The notes under the pieces were generated by a model that made no database searches, had not been told where the DNA came from, and worked only from the letters and a program-made list of their open reading frames with translations. From Larix sibirica (taxonomy: Eukaryota; Streptophyta; Pinopsida; Pinales; Pinaceae), in assembly GCA_004151065.3 (NCBI GenBank), contig NWUY0300012220.1, positions 11,052 to 27,724 on the forward strand: a stretch of 16,673 nucleotides of DNA, read 5' to 3'. Of the stretch, positions 1 through 8,670 are shown in pieces. The translations under genes were made by a program, and so were the position numbers. How positions within the stretch are numbered: position 1 is the stretch's first letter; every line of letters begins with the position of its first letter.

Positions 1-46
1 ATAAACTATATAGTTATATATATAGTTTTTTTTTAAAAATAGATGG
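1..46. repeat. AT-rich simple sequence
   Basis: This is an alternating TA/AT stretch followed by a run of T and then A. It is low-complexity sequence with no gene. It forms the sharp left border of the purine-rich block that begins near base 47. Confidence 0.7.
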
Positions 47-1480
47 TGGATGGGGAGGATTGCGTGGAGGAAGGGGTAGGGGAAAGCTAAGATTGCGTGG
101 AGGAAGGGGTGGGGGAAAGCTGGAGCGGATCTGCGTGGAGGTGGTAGGAGGGAATATTAGTGAAATGGAAGCGATTGGCGTTGATGCACAGGACGCGGAT
201 GTGGGGTGTATTCAACGTGAGGATGGTGGCGCAGCACGAAGTGAGCACGTGCGAGAGTGCAGGGGTGGCGGGTTGATCAGATGAGTGCAGAAGATGTTGT
301 GAAAGGTGTGCAGGTTGGGGGACGAGGGAACCCGGGGAGTGTGGCACTGGCGGGAGAGAAGTAGAAGATTCAGGCGAGCATGGGGAGAGAGTGCTGGAAG
401 GTGCAGGTTCAGAAAGAGGGGAGGCGTGGCTAGGAAGGGGATACGCAGCAGGCGAGAAGGAGATGGTTTGGCGTGGGATATGGAGGAAGGCCGGTGTGGG
501 AATGAGGAGGCGCAAAAGGGAAGGGATGGTGTGGAATGATAGGAGAGGGTACAGTGAAGTGGGAGGAATGGGGAGAAAGCGCAACAGGGAGAGTAAAAGC
601 AGATGCCATGCAGTGGTAGTGCAGGTCGGCCGCTGAAGAAGAGAAGCCAGTGGATATGGACGTGCATGGATGGCGTGGGTGGTGTGGGAGCTGGAGAAGG
701 GAGTATGCATAGAGAAGTGTGGAAGGGAGTGTGTGAGTGTGCGTTTAGGGTGGAGAAAAAGTGCAGGAAGGAGTGAGGGTGTTGGGGGAGGGATGGAAGG
801 GGGCGAGAGTGCAGCGTGGTGGAAGGAAGGTGGTGTGGATTGGAGAGATGCCGAGGAGGGAGAAGTTGCAGGCACGTGGGATGCTGGCGTGGGAGAGGTG
901 GGAGCGACGGTGTGATTGCAGAGGTGAAGTGCAGTGCCGAGGTGCTAGGATGAGGAGAGGTGGAAAGCTAGGGAGGGGACGCAGATTAGGTAGCGTGGGT
1001 GGAGTGGAGTATGGTGTGTGGGAAGGGCGTCGATGGAGTGAGAGGAGGGAGTGATAGGGCGAATGGAAGAAGATGGAGGCGTTGGAAGAGGCAAGAGATG
1101 GGAGGTAGCGCGAGTGTGATGGGAGTGGCGTGAGGGTGAGGAAGGACGACGAGGGCAAAGTGGACAGGAAGGAGTAGGGACAACGTGAAGGGATGCCACG
1201 GAGGGTGGAGGACGTAGAGGGGATGGAGATCAGGTGGGCGGTGCTGCGTGGAGAAGTAAAACGAGGGGGCGCAGTGGAGTGGTGATGGAGTGTGTAGCGA
1301 GGTCGGAGATGAAGGGGAGTAAGATGAGGGGGAAATGTTGTGGGCTGGTGAGCAGCTGCGCGGAAAATGGGAAGGGAGCGAGCGCGAAGGGGATTTTTGG
1401 AAGTGGCATATGAATAGATGGAGAATGAGTGGAGATGCTGAAAGAGTGGAGCGAGGAGCCAAATCTGAGCTCACTCGAGG
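47..1480. other. 1.4-kb purine-rich (G+A) strand-asymmetric block
   Basis: The plus strand is dominated by G and A (GGAG, GTGG, GAGAG, GGAAGG words), and C and T are scarce. The block is clearly GC-richer than the AT-rich DNA to its right. Long minus-strand ORFs overlap in all three frames (for example 87-875, 745-1158 and 986-1510). Their products are Ser/Pro/Leu/His-rich with no recognisable domain. They exist because all stop codons need purines, which are rare on the pyrimidine-rich strand, so I do not call them genes. Its right edge meets a minus-strand PBS-like sequence, so the block could be the pyrimidine-rich leader of a non-autonomous LTR element reading leftward. A degenerate minisatellite is the alternative. 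Confidence 0.65.
58..123 (+). repeat. 33-bp tandem repeat, two copies
   Basis: Two adjacent 33-bp units start at 58 and 91, each beginning GATTGCGTGGAGGAAGGGGT. They differ at only a few bases. A third, degenerate start (GATCTGCGTGGAGG) follows at 128. This suggests that at least part of the purine-rich block grew by tandem duplication. The units contain G-runs of four and five. Confidence 0.8.
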
Positions 1481-1490
1481 AGCGAGTCTA

Positions 1491-1545
1491 CTTTGATACC
1501 AATGCAACACTGTATTTAGTGTTATAAAAGACTCTCATGGAGCAA
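1491..1545 (-). mobile_element. Possible PBS and LTR end of a minus-strand retrotransposon
   Basis: Read on the minus strand, 1502-1491 is TTGGTATCAAAG. It resembles the plant retrotransposon primer binding site for initiator tRNA-Met (TGGTATCAGAGC) with one mismatch in the first 11 bases. Immediately upstream on that strand the sequence ends TGTTGCA, as an LTR would (ending in CA). It contains a perfect 6-bp inverted repeat, AACACT/AGTGTT. The internal region would be the purine-rich block to the left. The other LTR boundary, somewhere to the right of 1503, could not be placed. The call is tentative because the PBS match is short. Confidence 0.38.
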
Positions 1546-2139
1546 CGTTATTTTTGAACCCACATTATAATTCAAAAGCCCACAAATATTTGATACTTGA
1601 TGAATAATCGAAAGATAGATGATATTTTTTACATGTACAAGTTTGACCATTTGTAGGTCATTAGGTACCGTTTCAATGGAAACGATGTACCCTTATGCTT
1701 TAACTAATTTAATTAATTATTCCTCTCTAAAAATAATTATTTAAATATTAAATACATAACAATTTTGAATATCTATAGGTTGAATATCACAAACTTCTAG
1801 AATAAATCTTTAAAGCATATTAAGTATACAGGAGCTTGGAGCCTGTTATAGTGTGAGACAAGTTGATAAATTTGGTAGTAGCTTTTTGAATAATAGCATT
1901 GTCTACCCTTTTTTACATGTAGATATCTATATAGTAGAAGATAACATGTTATGTTTTGGTGTTGTAGATGATAGACTAGACCTTGGGCAAAGGTTAAGGA
2001 TGTGATGTTAACTAGTTCTGGTATGATCTTGACACTTGGGACCTTAGGACCGGGCTGAAAACTACGAAATATTCTTTATTTATTTGTAACTTTTTAGATT
2101 TTGTAATAAAAATGGCTCCTTTTGTTTGTCGTTTTTCTT
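1546..2139. other. AT-rich stretch without a recognisable gene
   Basis: No ORF of interest, RNA gene or clear repeat was seen. If the PBS-like site at 1491-1502 is real, part of this stretch would be the body of its LTR, but no matching TG terminus was identified. Confidence 0.5.
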
Positions 2140-2358
2140 CTAGCTTTTAGGTGGTATTTAGTGTCCATGAATTGGCACCAAACACTTAGGTGTAATAAAT
2201 CTATATTGAGAAGTAAAGGTAGTTCACAACGCCATCTAGGAGGCACATGGAGAGAGAAGTACATGGATGTGTTTACAAATTTTCATCTTCATGACTATAT
2301 AGGAAATATTTCTAATTTCGTTATGCTACGTTGTAGTCAAAACTCAAAACATGCAAGT
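2140..2358 (+). repeat. Dispersed repeat, copy 1 (second copy at 3795-3990)
   Basis: This segment aligns by eye, with many differences, to 3795-3990. Shared blocks include the region around GTGTCC/ATGTCC, the phrase GTGCAATAAATCTA (GTGTAATAAATCTA here), a following AAGCAAAGGTAG / AAGTAAAGGTAG, and a later GCAAGTCAC / GTGAGTCGCAC followed by TTAATATATTTT. The 81-residue ORF at 2122-2367 shows no domain and lies inside this repeat, so it is not called as a gene. Confidence 0.5.
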
Positions 2359-2642
2359 CACATATAATAAAGTTAACAAATTAAATATATTTTATTGATT
2401 CACAAAAAACATTTCGACTAGATTATTGGGCATGGGATTGATGCCAACCCCAAATATGCTAGGGTGAACTGTTGACAAAGTAATCGATCCTCTTAAACTC
2501 ACATATAATAAAGTTAACAAACTAAATATATTTTATTGATTCACAAAAAACATTTCAACTAGATTATTGGGCATGGGATTGATGCCAACCCCAAATATGC
2601 TATAGGGTGAACTGTTGACAAAGTAATCGATCCTCTTAAACT
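2359..2642 (+). repeat. Tandem duplication, 141-bp unit, two copies
   Basis: The units are 2359-2499 and 2500-2642. Both begin CACATATAATAAAGTTAACA and end CGATCCTCTTAAACT. They are nearly identical, differing by a few substitutions and a 2-base AT insertion in the second (TGCTAGGG against TGCTATAGGG). The high identity implies a recent duplication compared with the other repeats here. Confidence 0.93.
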
Positions 2643-3144
2643 ATATAACTAGACCCTGATTGCCAAAAAGATTTTTTTTGCCTCTCTTTGCATTGCATTG
2701 GCGTTTGTTGAAATCAACAACATATGATCCTTTAGCTTCTTCCAAGGCAAGTAACTATTTATCCCTCTTTATTGCAATCCCCACATTCTTCTCCAAACGA
2801 AAAACAAAAATACCTCATTCTATTTGATGAGGATTTGTGTTATAAATCCATTGTTTGATATGCATTTTATGCTAGGGTGAACTGTTGACAAAGTAATCGA
2901 TCATCTTAAACTATATAACTAGACCCTGAGTGCCAAAAACATTCTTTTTGTCTCTCTTTGCATTGCATTGGCATTTGTTGGAATCAACAACATATGATCA
3001 TTTAGCTTCTTCTAACGCAAGTAACTATTTATCCCTCTTTATTGCAATCCCCGCATTCTTCTCCAAAGGAAAAACAAAAATATTTTGTTCTATTTGATGA
3101 GGATTTGTGTGATAAATCCATTGTTTGATGTGCATCTTGGGGGA
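2598..3144 (+). repeat. Tandem duplication, about 272-bp unit, two copies
   Basis: Unit A is 2598-2869 and unit B is 2870-3144. Both run from TGCTA(TA)GGGTGAACTGTT, through TTTGCATTGCATTGGC and AACTATTTATCCCTCTTTAT, to a common end near TTGTTTGAT. Roughly nine in ten bases match by eye. A further TGCTAGGG start at 3145 marks the beginning of a truncated third unit. Unit A overlaps the end of the second 141-bp copy, so the two duplications are nested. A diverged relative lies at 6790-6950. Confidence 0.93.
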
Positions 3145-3720
3145 TGCTAGGGTATATACATTACTTGATTTCCAATATTTGATCCTCTTTTAGGATTATT
3201 CTAGTGTTTATGTTGAGACCGAGATAAGAAAGTATGGATTCACTTCTTTTTCTTGAAATATTTTTCACTCAATTTCGTGCTTTTGATTGAGGGGCTTAAC
3301 TTCACCATTGTTTTATGGATACGTGGACTTCTTTTTTTTTACAACTTTTTTTTATTACATACTACAAAACAAGTGATTATTTTTATTTCAATAATGATGT
3401 ATGCAAAAATTAGTGGTTTTGCTATGGTTTAAGGGTTTCTAGCTCATGCATTGTAGTTTTTGATATCTAATTTAGTTTATATGGAATAAATTGGTTTTAG
3501 ATAATAGTGGAGTATGTGGTCATTAGGTTATTTCTTGAGAAGGCAATGTATTGCATGGGCACATTGGGTCTTAATCTCTTAGGGTTAGTCGTTACTTCTT
3601 TTGTTGAAATTACATCTTGCATAGAATGGAAAGAGAAATGAGGAAGGACATGTCCCAACACAACGATTAGTGAAATGTGGTTAGAGTCTTTGAGTGGCCT
3701 TCTCAACAATGGTGGATGAT
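3145..3720 (+). repeat. Dispersed repeat body, copy A
   Basis: Parts of this segment recur in diverged form on the same strand further right. CTTCACCATTGTTTTATGGA near 3300 matches the 7431-7450 region. The block around 3490-3560 (AATTGGTTTTAGATAATAGT, GGTCATTAGGTTATTTC) matches 8601-8650. The order is conserved, so this is one repeat family. No coding potential is recognised; the 70-residue minus-strand ORF at 3497-3709 is probably fortuitous. Confidence 0.65.
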
Positions 3721-3794
3721 GCTAAATAAGGATGTGAACTTGAAGTGAGCCTATGACTCTATTTTGCATTTGGTAATTGAAGGGTAAATAGTTC

Positions 3795-4140
3795 CTTACT
3801 TTTAGGATAAATTTAATGTCCTTGAAATGACATTGGCCAATGAAGTGCAATAAATCTACATCATGAAGCAAAGGTAGGTGACAATACGTTTAGAGAGGTA
3901 CAGTTACACATATTCTAATCCTGTGACACCACCCTATGGTAAAAGCATGTGAGTCGCACCAAATACAATCAACCATTTAATATATTTTTTTGATTAAAAA
4001 ATAGCGTTGTTTCTAGACTATTAGGTGCTAGACTATATAGTCAATCCCCAAGTTGCCAGCCTTGAGCCTAGATTGAACCTTGAACAAAATAATCAATCCT
4101 CTTCTAGTGTATTACTAGGCCCTCGTTGTGGTGTACCTAA
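3795..4140 (+). repeat. Dispersed repeat, diverged second copy
   Basis: This copy resembles 2140-2460 followed by the start of the 272-bp unit. It has an ATAAATCTA block, a TTTAATATATTTTTTTGATT block, AATCAATCCTCTT and TATTACTAGGCCCT, which answer to AGTAATCGATCCTCTT and TATATAACTAGACCCT at 2620-2660. It is much more diverged than the 141-bp and 272-bp tandem copies, so it is older. The 63-residue ORF at 4025-4216 is not supported as a gene. Confidence 0.5.
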
Positions 4141-4199
4141 CCACGACATTGTTATTAAGTTATTGGGCATTGGACTGTACATGGACTATGTTGTATGTA

Positions 4200-5050
4200 C
4201 GCTAATGATTGCGTAATTATGTTTTAGTTCTTATGCCTTTATGGTATCTTATTTCTATAAATGTAAAGGCCCGCTTTTATTCAATAGGGGGGTCAACAAT
4301 TTTATAGTAACTCAAGATTTAATCTAGGGTTTCGAGGAGGTCCCAAAGCTGAACCCACTCTACTTAGAGTATTGCTCTCCAGTTCTATTTGAGCAGCTAG
4401 TGCTCCATTTGGAGATTCTTCCTTTTGGCCTTGGATATTAGGAGTGATAAAGTTTAAACATCTTAAATCGAGGGCTCCTCCCAGGATTACACAACTACTC
4501 CTTGGCTCTAGGTATTCTCAAGATGATGTCATCAATAATGCATTGGACCCTTCGTAGTGATTGATGGCTCTGATGGGGTGCCCTCTTCCTCTTTGTTCTT
4601 CCCTCATTTTGCTTCTAGTTCCAACATACCTTTATGTTTGCAATTAATGCTCGACATGGTTTTGTATTTACACTACTTATTTCTATTGGCTAGTTATTTA
4701 GCTCTTTTTTGCTTTTGCTAGAGTAGTGATTAGGAGTTGCTTTCTCACTCCCACTGTGTATTTAGATTGGCTTTACTCTTAACGACCAACTTATTGTGGT
4801 CATTCATTGGTTGTGCTCTTGAGTCCCATTGGCCTACTTAATTGAATCATTATTTGGTTTTACTTGAGCCCCGTTGAGCTACTTATTGTCGCCATTCATT
4901 GGACATTGATAAAATTATCCCATTTGATCTTATCTACTTCTTTTCGTATAAATAGGGGTTTCCCACCTCATTGGTAGCTCTTATAATTTCAAAAACATAA
5001 TCAAAAAATTTTCTTAGAGAAGTCCCCTCCGCCCCGTTAATCTGATTTTG
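4200..5050. other. Gene-free stretch with possible LTR remnants
   Basis: No ORF with recognisable homology was found. Two TATA-like motifs are present, TATAAATG at 4256-4263 and TATAAATAG at 4947-4955. A short imperfect direct repeat of about 92-bp period has ACTTATTGTGGTCATTCATTGG at 4789 (ACTTATTGTCGCCATTCATTGG at 4881), with similar flanking TTGAGTCCCATTGG / TTGAGCCCCGTTGA. The texture suggests old LTR sequence, but no PBS or LTR terminus was found. Confidence 0.4.
4947..4955 (+). promoter_or_regulatory. TATA-box-like motif in an LTR-type context
   Basis: TATAAATAG is followed directly by GGGTTTCCCACCTC, an arrangement common in plant LTR and pararetroviral promoters. It lies about 350 bases upstream of the coding-like ORF at 5294-5653. 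No transcription start can be assigned from sequence alone. Confidence 0.35.
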
Positions 5051-5293
5051 TAGTTGCAATCCAACTTGGGATGTGCAAGGCCCCCTACTACTTTGTACTT
5101 TAGCTGTGTTTTTGTTGTTTATGCCTCACTTCTATCATATTTCTTGCTATTATTATCAGTGAGTCTGGTAGTTTCAATACTAGTGCCATTTCTGAGGCAC
5201 ACTGCAAGTTTGTATCGAATCAATGATTCTATGATAGTGTTAATGCAAGGGTTTCTGCTGGATCTATTGTTGGTATGTGATCTTGACAAATAG

Positions 5294-5653
5294 TCAACCG
5301 TGAATGCTGTACAACATGGAGTCACAAGGGAGATTGGGAACACGGTGAAGCTGAAAACCACCATAGTGAACAGGGGACCAAGGAGTATTTGGCTGAAACA
5401 TTCAAAGGGTTCACGAAGTAGCTTGCTGAGGGCCTCAGATATTCGTGAGGAAACAAGGAATGAGGTACTTACATATCTGAATCAAAAAGCCAAAATCCTT
5501 TGTGGAATGACAGTTCTTCAAATATCTTTTGAGATGGGGAAGATGGAGACACAATGGGAAGATGAAATCCCAACCTTAAAATCTCTAATATCCTTTAATT
5601 CAAATGAAGCTCCCAAGATTTTGGAGGTGATGTTGACATGCTTATGTGGATGA
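5294..5653 (+). pseudogene. Unidentified coding-like ORF, probably a gene or retroelement fragment
   Basis: After a stop codon at 5291-5293, an open frame runs to TGA at 5651-5653. The first ATG is at 5300, giving 117 residues. The composition is protein-like: mixed charged and hydrophobic residues with stretches such as SLLRASDIREETRNEVLTYL and ETQWEDEIPTLKSLI, which look like amphipathic helices. The same frame upstream of the stop (5054-5290) is Leu/Val-rich and less convincing. I do not recognise the family. There is no signal peptide, zinc knuckle, reverse transcriptase or integrase motif. It could be a captured host exon, a decayed gag-like segment or a fortuitous ORF. Confidence 0.3.
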
Positions 5654-5706
5654 CTAAGATCAAACTAGCCTTTCGAGTGTAGGGCATATATAAACCCAAA
5701 ACTACG

Positions 5707-5775
5707 TTGAATATCGACCTTCGACACCTAGAAGGGGCAACTTATAGATTGATGTTGAATATTGACCTTCGACCC
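5707..5775 (+). repeat. Short direct repeat around TTGAATATCGACCTTCGAC
   Basis: GTTGAATATCGACCTTCGAC near 5707 recurs with one change (GTTGAATATTGACCTTCGAC) near 5753, a period of about 46 bp. This is a small local duplication just left of the larger triplicated repeat. Confidence 0.75.
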
Positions 5776-5834
5776 CATGGTGATTATTGGTGAGTTTGCA
5801 TACACAATAACCCAAATCACCGATTGAAATTAGA

Positions 5835-6692
5835 ATGAACCTTAAAATGTTTAGCTGATGTGCCTGTTCTAGAAGATGTCTGTTGAAGAGTATACGGAGA
5901 GATTTTGAGTATCGTAGTTCATAAGAAAACTTCGTCCTGTCCTAGTGTGAGGTATCTCCATATCAAATTGAAAGTTAGAGATTATAATAAGGGTAAGACT
6001 ATTTGAGCCTAATTCTCTGGATAGAGCCATTGCTGTAGACTTGTAGTTAGGATAACAGAGAGTCGTGTGTAAGTGTTTAGAAAGAATAGTTCCTCTTCAA
6101 GTAAGAAGGATTACACAGTTTGTAAACTCTGGTCAACCGATAGGTCAGGAACCCTCCCTGCAGATCCAATCATGTATTGCAAATGCTCTCAGCCTTGGTC
6201 TAAAGCCCCTTTTGGGATGAACCTTACAGTGTTTAGCTGATGCATCTGTTCTAGTAGGAGATGCTTGTTGAAGAATACACCAACAATTTTCTAGTACTTT
6301 AGATCACAATAAGACATCTCTGTGATGATTGTAATTGTGATGAACCTTACATTGTTTAGCTGATCATGTTCTAGAAGGACTCAGGAGATGTTTGAAGAAA
6401 ACCCTAAGGGATTTCAAGTACTGTAGTTCACAATAAGACTTCCACCTGACCTAGTATGAGGTATCTATATATTAAAGCTTAGGTTGGAGCCTAATTCTCT
6501 AGATAAAGCCGTTGCTGTAGCTAGGATAACAGCAAGTCATATGGACGCTTTTAGAAAGAATGTTTTCTTTGCAAGTAGGGGGATTATGCATGCTTTGTAA
6601 ACCCTGGTCAAGCAATAGGTCAGGAAAGGCACCTTCCAGATCCAAATATTAGAGATGCAAATACGCTCAGCTCTTGTCTAAAGGCCTTCTTT
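5835..6692 (+). repeat. Three-copy tandem repeat, middle copy truncated
   Basis: Three units start with ATGAACCTTA followed by a TTTAGCTGAT block, at 5835, 6217 and 6340. Units 1 (5835-6216) and 3 (6340-6692) are near full length. They share AGCCTAATTCTCT, GTTGCTGTAG, TAGGATAACAG, TTTAGAAAGAAT, TTTGTAAAC and TAGGTCAGGAA blocks and a GTCTAAAG ending. Unit 2 (6217-6339) keeps only the first ~120 bases. Divergence is moderate, with many substitutions and small indels. No ORF is conserved between units, so this is a non-coding repeat of unknown origin. Confidence 0.88.
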
Positions 6693-6789
6693 GTTCCCTT
6701 ACAAAATTTTATGGTTGAATCTGACCCAGAATTTGTACCTATTGGGTTCCAACTTGGATAAATCTTTAGCGAAATAATGAATCTTCATA

Positions 6790-6950
6790 TGCTATATTAC
6801 TAGGTCTCAATTGCCAAAAACAATGTCTTTGTCTCTCTTTGCACTGCATCGACCAGTGTTGGAATCAACACTAGATCCTTTGGTTCCTAAAGTAAGTATT
6901 TCTAATTTTCTATTGCAATATAGATTGTTTGATGTGCATTTTGGGGGAAT
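6790..6950 (+). repeat. Diverged copy of the 272-bp repeat unit
   Basis: This segment shares TATATTACTAGGTCT, TTGCCAAAAAC, TTTGTCTCTCTTTGCA, GTTGGAATCAACA and TTGTTTGATGTGCATTTTGG with the 2640-3140 units, in the same order and on the same strand. It is shorter because of internal deletions, and it starts repeat copy B. Confidence 0.75.
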
Positions 6951-6952
6951 AT

Positions 6953-7006
6953 AGATTGTGTATAATATATATGCTAGATTGTGTATAATATATATGCTAG
7001 ATTGTG
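6953..7006 (+). repeat. 23-bp tandem repeat, two full copies plus a partial
   Basis: The unit AGATTGTGTATAATATATAT plus GCT occurs at 6953-6975 and 6976-6998. A third start (AGATTGTG) is at 6999. The copies appear identical, which points to recent slippage. Confidence 0.93.
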
Positions 7007-7424
7007 TCAAGAATCAAGATCTCAGAAAATTGAAAAACTCTTGGGAAAATTGGCAATGAACTGACAAAAATTCAACAAGCATTAAAGAATGCAAATATTT
7101 TATGTTTTCTTTTAAATTTAATAATATTTTCCCTGTTCATTTTTAGAAAAAATCACAATCTTCAAACATTTAAAAAAAATCACATTTAGAATTTGGAGAG
7201 AACTGCAATTTTTATATGGTGATTTCTCTGAAGGGGAAAAAGTTAAAAACTCAACTGCTTTTCTGATTTTTCCGATTTATCATATAGTTTTTTTACACTT
7301 GATTCGCTGTAATTGAGATGTTTTCAGGATCACTAATTAGCATTTCTTCCGTTTCTCAGATAAATTCAATCCATCACTTTCTTAAAGGTTTTTTTGACTC
7401 TATTTGGAGTGTTTTGATTGATGG

Positions 7425-7495
7425 GTTTGCTTCACCATTGTTCTGTGGATCTGTGGGGTCTCTCTCTCTCTCTCTGTTCTTTTGGACACAATCCT
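7425..7495 (+). repeat. Dispersed repeat copy B, left part, with a TC microsatellite
   Basis: GCTTCACCATTGTTCTGTGG matches copy A near 3295-3315. It is followed by a run of TC dinucleotides at about 7457-7474. Homology to copy A stops soon after the TC run and resumes near 8486. Confidence 0.6.
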
Positions 7496-8480
7496 TTGAC
7501 TATTAACATCCAATTTTTACAGAGCTTTAATACAAAAAATGGGGCAGGCTGCACATGCATTTTCCACTAGCACTAGCAAAGTCTAATAAAACTCAAAAAA
7601 TGGTTGGATTATGGAAAAACACCAGATACATATAGCTGCAACCAATTATAAGTCCAAAAATACTAAGAGTCTAGAGAAACCTAAAACAAAGGGCATGGTG
7701 CCTGAGTGGGCAGGGGCTCATAATGATCATCTGGGGTTGGACCCCAACCAGCAACTGGAGGATCAACATCAGCCATATGCTGTTCCTAACCCTCATTTGC
7801 TGTCTTGGGGGGCTGCGCCGACTCAGAAATGGCCAGTGCCAGAGTCGAGAAGTTGTTGTCTTGCACCTAGCAAGGAGGTCAACTATGTTGACGCTCCCAC
7901 TTCTCATGAACTTGCTTGTGACCTGCTTTCTCCTCGTTGTAAATGGGTGTGAATGGGGCCAGTTGGTTTTCTGCTCATGTCGCAGGGGGCCCCAAGGAGG
8001 GAGTTGTAAATGTGCCATTTTGATTTGAGTCTTGTGCACTTGTACTGTGATCTGCAAGGCCAGGCTAGCATAGATTAGTGCCTTGCGAAACCACAAGAAA
8101 GTTTGTGAAGGCTCTAGTGTCTTAACTTTTAAAATAAGACTTCATTACATTTTTCCACAAAAAGGAAAGCACTTTAACTCACCAAGTATCCAAGCAGAGT
8201 GAAATTCTAGGGCCAAGCAAGATGGTCTCTTAACAGGGCTTCCTTCCATGTATCTGTGGCTGGGAGGTATTGACAACACAGAGACTCTATCCAGGCCCAG
8301 GCTGACTTGGCTAAGGGACAAAACCACAACCAATGTTTCAAAGTTTCAGCTTGCCCTCACTGGGGGCAGTGTCGGTTCTGAACTCCCAGGTATGTTTATT
8401 CTTTTATCCACTGGCAGTCCTCCCATCACTAAGTAGTTCTAGTTGATTGTATATAAAAATATATATGTATATTTTAAATT
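7496..8480. other. GC-richer segment interrupting the dispersed repeat
   Basis: This roughly 1-kb piece sits between the two halves of repeat copy B and is richer in G+C than its flanks. It holds overlapping ORFs: 7611-7952 (+, 113 residues), 7723-8028 (+) and 7671-8096 (-). The 7611 frame has a PDPN-like polar composition (NDHLGLDPNQQLEDQHQPYA) but no family I recognise. The 7723 frame ends in a Leu-rich then Cys-rich tail. Overlap in several frames prevents choosing any as a gene. The segment could be an inserted element, a transduced gene piece or promoter and 5' exon sequence of the downstream gene. Confidence 0.45.
8150..8389 (+). other. Possible upstream exon ending in a strong splice-donor match
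   Basis: The sequence CTCCCAG|GTATGT at 8383-8395 is close to the ideal plant donor consensus (exon end 8389, intron GT at 8390-8391). The 240 bases before it are less AT-rich than the surroundings. Splicing from here to the acceptor at 9570-9571 would remove a 1,182-bp intron and give the ATP synthase subunit g transcript a non-coding first exon. This is inference: no TATA box or start site was established, and the ORF at 8248-8436 reads through the donor without recognisable content. Confidence 0.25.
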
Positions 8481-8485
8481 TATAG

Positions 8486-8670
8486 TACAAAACAAAATAT
8501 TTGCTTTTGGGTCATGAGATCTGCAGAGGATTGGGGTTGTGGTGATTTAAGTGTTGCTAGCGCATACCTTTTGGTGTTGGTTATGTATTTATGTGGGATC
8601 AATTGGTTCTAGATAATAGTACGTATTTGGTCACTAGGTTATTTCATGAGGAGACAGCATGTTCCATAGG
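8486..8670 (+). repeat. Dispersed repeat copy B, right part
   Basis: AGTACAAAACAA resumes homology with ACTACAAAACAA near 3360. The block ATCAATTGGTTCTAGATAAT through CACTAGGTTATTTCATGAG to CATAGGCACC matches 3485-3560. Together with 6790-7495 it forms a second copy of the 2640-3560 repeat, broken by the 7496-8480 segment. Confidence 0.75.

Noticed and set aside
73-117. G-quadruplex in the 33-bp repeats
   Set aside because: Four G-runs exist, but the central loop is about 25 bases, so a stable intramolecular structure is doubtful.
60-1054. Plus-strand Gly/Arg/Glu-rich ORFs in the same block
   Set aside because: They are low-complexity products of GGAG/GTGG words with no homology, and they also overlap one another.
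87-1510. Long minus-strand ORFs (up to 262 residues) with Ser/Pro/Leu/His-rich products
   Set aside because: They overlap in all three frames and have no domain. A pyrimidine-rich strand lacks stop codons by composition alone.
3497-3709. 70-residue minus-strand ORF
   Set aside because: It lies in a dispersed repeat; the diverged copy near 8600 does not visibly preserve it, and no motif is seen.
5054-5290. Leu/Val-rich ORF resembling a membrane protein, just before the 5294 ORF
   Set aside because: The hydrophobicity comes from T-rich sequence. There is no recognised family, and it is separated by a stop from the more convincing downstream frame.
6953-7006. CRISPR-like regular repeat
   Set aside because: The units are contiguous AT-rich tandem copies without spacers, in a plant nuclear context.
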